The notes under the pieces: generated by a model | Told to the model about the DNA's origin: nothing | What the model saw: the letters and a program-made list of their open reading frames with translations, nothing else | The model's database searches: none | Shown here: one piece after another, positions 62,513 to 64,000 of the stretch | Position numbering within the stretch: the stretch's first letter is position 1 | Layout: every line of letters starts with the position of its first letter | Translations under genes and position numbers: made by a program | Source of the DNA: Microbacterium sp. SORGH_AS_0862 | GTDB lineage: Bacteria; Actinomycetota; Actinomycetes; Actinomycetales; Microbacteriaceae | Assembly: GCF_030818795.1 (NCBI RefSeq) | Contig: NZ_JAUTAY010000001.1 | Coordinates: forward strand, 2,542,001-2,606,000 | Direction: 5' to 3' | DNA length: 64,000 nt

Positions 62513-64000
62513 ATGCCCGTGCGCACTCTCGTCGTCTGGATCCCGGACTGGCCGGTGGTCGCCTTCGGACGCGAGAGCGGCGAGGATGCGGCGGCGGTCG
62601 CCGTCGTCGAGAAGAACGTCGTGGTCGCCTGCTCCGCAGCGGCCCGTGCCGAAGGGGTGCGCCGTGGCCAACGTCGTCGCGACGCGCAGGGTGCCTGTCC
62701 TCGTCTGCAGATCGTGGCGATGGATGCGGCACGAGACCATCGCGCCTTCGCGCCGCTCGTGGCGGCGATCGAACGTCTCGCGCCACACGTGCAGATCATC
62801 CGCTCGGGGCTCTGCGCGCTGAAGGCGCGGGGGCCCGCCCGCTATTACGGCGGTGAGGAGGAGGCGGCGAACGTCCTGCGTGCTGCGCTGCACGAGGCGG
62901 GCGTGAACGATGTCCGCATCGGCATCGCCGACGGCCCCTTCACCGCCGAGCAGGCAGCCCGCGCCGCGACGACCGCCGAGGCGCCGGTGCGGTGTGTGCC
63001 TCCGGGGCTCTCGGGACCGTTCCTCGCCCCCCTGCCCGCCACCCTGCTGCACGACGCCGGGGCAGAGACCTCACTCGCCTCGCTGCTGGCGCGACTGGGC
63101 ATCCACACGCTGGGGGCGTTCGCCGAGCTGCCGACCGACGGCATCCGCGATCGCTTCGGCGAGCAGGGAGTGCGGCTTCAGGCGCTCGCCGCGGGAGCGG
63201 ATTCCCGCACGGTGACCCCCCGAGACGTCCCGCCCGAGCTCGATCGCGAGATCGTCTTCGAGCCGCCGGTCGAACTCGCCGAGCAGGCGGCTTTCGGGAT
63301 GCGGGTGGCGGCCGAGGAGTTCATCGCGCGTCTCGACGCGCTGCGGCTGGTGTGCACCGAGCTGCGCGTGGAGCTCGAGTCCGAGCGGGGAGAGCGCAGC
63401 GAACGGGTCTGGCTGCATCCGGGAACCTTCGACGCGGCGGCGGTCGTGGACCGGGTGCGCTGGCAGCTCGCCGAGCAGCAGGAGCTGCGCAGTCCCGTGG
63501 CGCGCGTGCGCATCTCGCCCGAGGCCGTCGACGATCAGGCTCACCACGTGCCGGGGCTGTTCGGCCGGGGAGAGCGCGAGAAGGTGCACCATGCGCTCTC
63601 GCGGGTGCAGGCGATGCTCGGACATCGGAGCGTTCTGACGCCGGTCATCGCCGGTGGACGCTGGCTCGACGAGCGCCAGGTGATGGTGCCCTGGGGTGAC
63701 CGCGCGGTCGCCCCGCGCGACGCGTCGCTGCCGTGGCCGGGCTCGCTGCCGGCGCCGCTGCCGACCACGGTCTTCCCCATGCCCCGCCCGGCCGAGGTGC
63801 GCGATGCCGAGGGCGCCCGCATCCTCGTCGACGAGCGCGGGGCGCTGTCGGGGACGCCCGCCGACATCGCCGTCGGCGGAGTCCGGCGCGGGGTGCTCTC
63901 GTGGGCGGGGCCGTGGACCGTCATCGAACGCGAGTGGGATGCGGCCCGCCGCCGTGTGGCGCATCGGTTCCAGATCGTCGACGACGCTCAGGTCGCGTGG
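62513..64000 (+). CDS. imuB: Y-family DNA polymerase-like protein ImuB, 3' end outside window
   Basis: The open frame runs from the ATG at 62513 to the window edge without a stop (at least 496 residues). It begins VVWIPDWPVVAFGRESGED, where active Y-family polymerases have a catalytic aspartate in a DxDxFxAxVE pattern; the acidic residues are absent, as in ImuB, which is catalytically inactive. Further landmarks are Y-family fingers and palm remnants (LKARGPARYYGGEEEAANVLRAAL, FTAEQAARAA). In mycobacteria ImuB binds the sliding clamp and recruits DnaE2. It follows imuA' with no gap. Confidence 0.88.
   Translation, partial: MPVRTLVVWIPDWPVVAFGRESGEDAAAVAVVEKNVVVACSAAARAEGVRRGQRRRDAQGACPRLQIVAMDAARDHRAFAPLVAAIERLAPHVQIIRSGLCALKARGPARYYGGEEEAANVLRAALHEAGVNDVRIGIADGPFTAEQAARAATTAEAPVRCVPPGLSGPFLAPLPATLLHDAGAETSLASLLARLGIHTLGAFAELPTDGIRDRFGEQGVRLQALAAGADSRTVTPRDVPPELDREIVFEPPVELAEQAAFGMRVAAEEFIARLDALRLVCTELRVELESERGERSERVWLHPGTFDAAAVVDRVRWQLAEQQELRSPVARVRISPEAVDDQAHHVPGLFGRGEREKVHHALSRVQAMLGHRSVLTPVIAGGRWLDERQVMVPWGDRAVAPRDASLPWPGSLPAPLPTTVFPMPRPAEVRDAEGARILVDERGALSGTPADIAVGGVRRGVLSWAGPWTVIEREWDAARRRVAHRFQIVDDAQVAW

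Overview
The window looks like a chromosomal segment of a high-GC Gram-positive actinobacterium, most likely the family Microbacteriaceae (Microbacterium or close kin). The support is composition (G+C-rich third positions, many GTG starts), actinobacterial families (GlnR, CarD, RegX3/SenX3, DUF3263, DUF3027, DUF7882, XPB-type helicase, ImuA'/ImuB) and the order lpqE-like / carD / ispDF / cysS / rlmB-like, which matches the mycobacterial order. No database search was run; family names rest on motif reading.

Layout. 1-2 kb: the 3' end of an AAA ATPase of the RloC/PrrC-like type, a decayed helix-turn-helix remnant, a lipoprotein pair. 2-25 kb: a phosphate-centred region. It holds pstSCAB behind a PHO box; a Pls/PosA-type non-ribosomal peptide synthetase with an M1 aminopeptidase; a minus-strand run glnR, ppk1, Nudix/histidine-phosphatase fusion, phosphopantetheinyl transferase; a block of small housekeeping genes; then gpmA, phoU and senX3-regX3. 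Two PHO boxes (pstS, ppk1) and one half-site (the synthetase) tie several of these to one regulon. 25-35 kb: carD, ispDF, cysS, rlmB-like, DUF4032, a sugar-ABC ATPase and a thioredoxin-fold protein that has lost its active-site cysteines.

35.7-39.6 kb is an accessory segment beside tRNA-Thr(TGT). The 3' half of the tRNA is repeated in tandem, followed by a LuxR-type regulator, an SGNH hydrolase and a frameshifted acyltransferase. 39.7-57 kb is mostly core: a DUF7882 pair with a MarR regulator, msrB, nitroreductase, cold-shock genes, groEL with a perfect CIRCE plus a degenerate second one, an orphan WXG100 protein, a two-component system, XPB helicase, serC and a DtxR-type regulator. 57.7-64 kb: an M23 peptidase with a structured leader, a possible small RNA before an HNH gene, a MarR/DMT-exporter pair with a perfect double-palindrome operator, and the SOS mutagenesis genes imuA'-imuB behind a LexA box inside the promoter.

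Most notable: (1) the Pls-like synthetase, aminopeptidase and carrier-protein-activating enzyme together, apparently under phosphate control, a candidate poly-amino-acid pathway; (2) triplicated tRNA-Thr 3' ends; (3) two genes (pstC and the acyltransferase) each broken by one extra base in an A/T homopolymer, which may be real or a sequencing artefact; (4) a 90-bp dispersed intergenic repeat.
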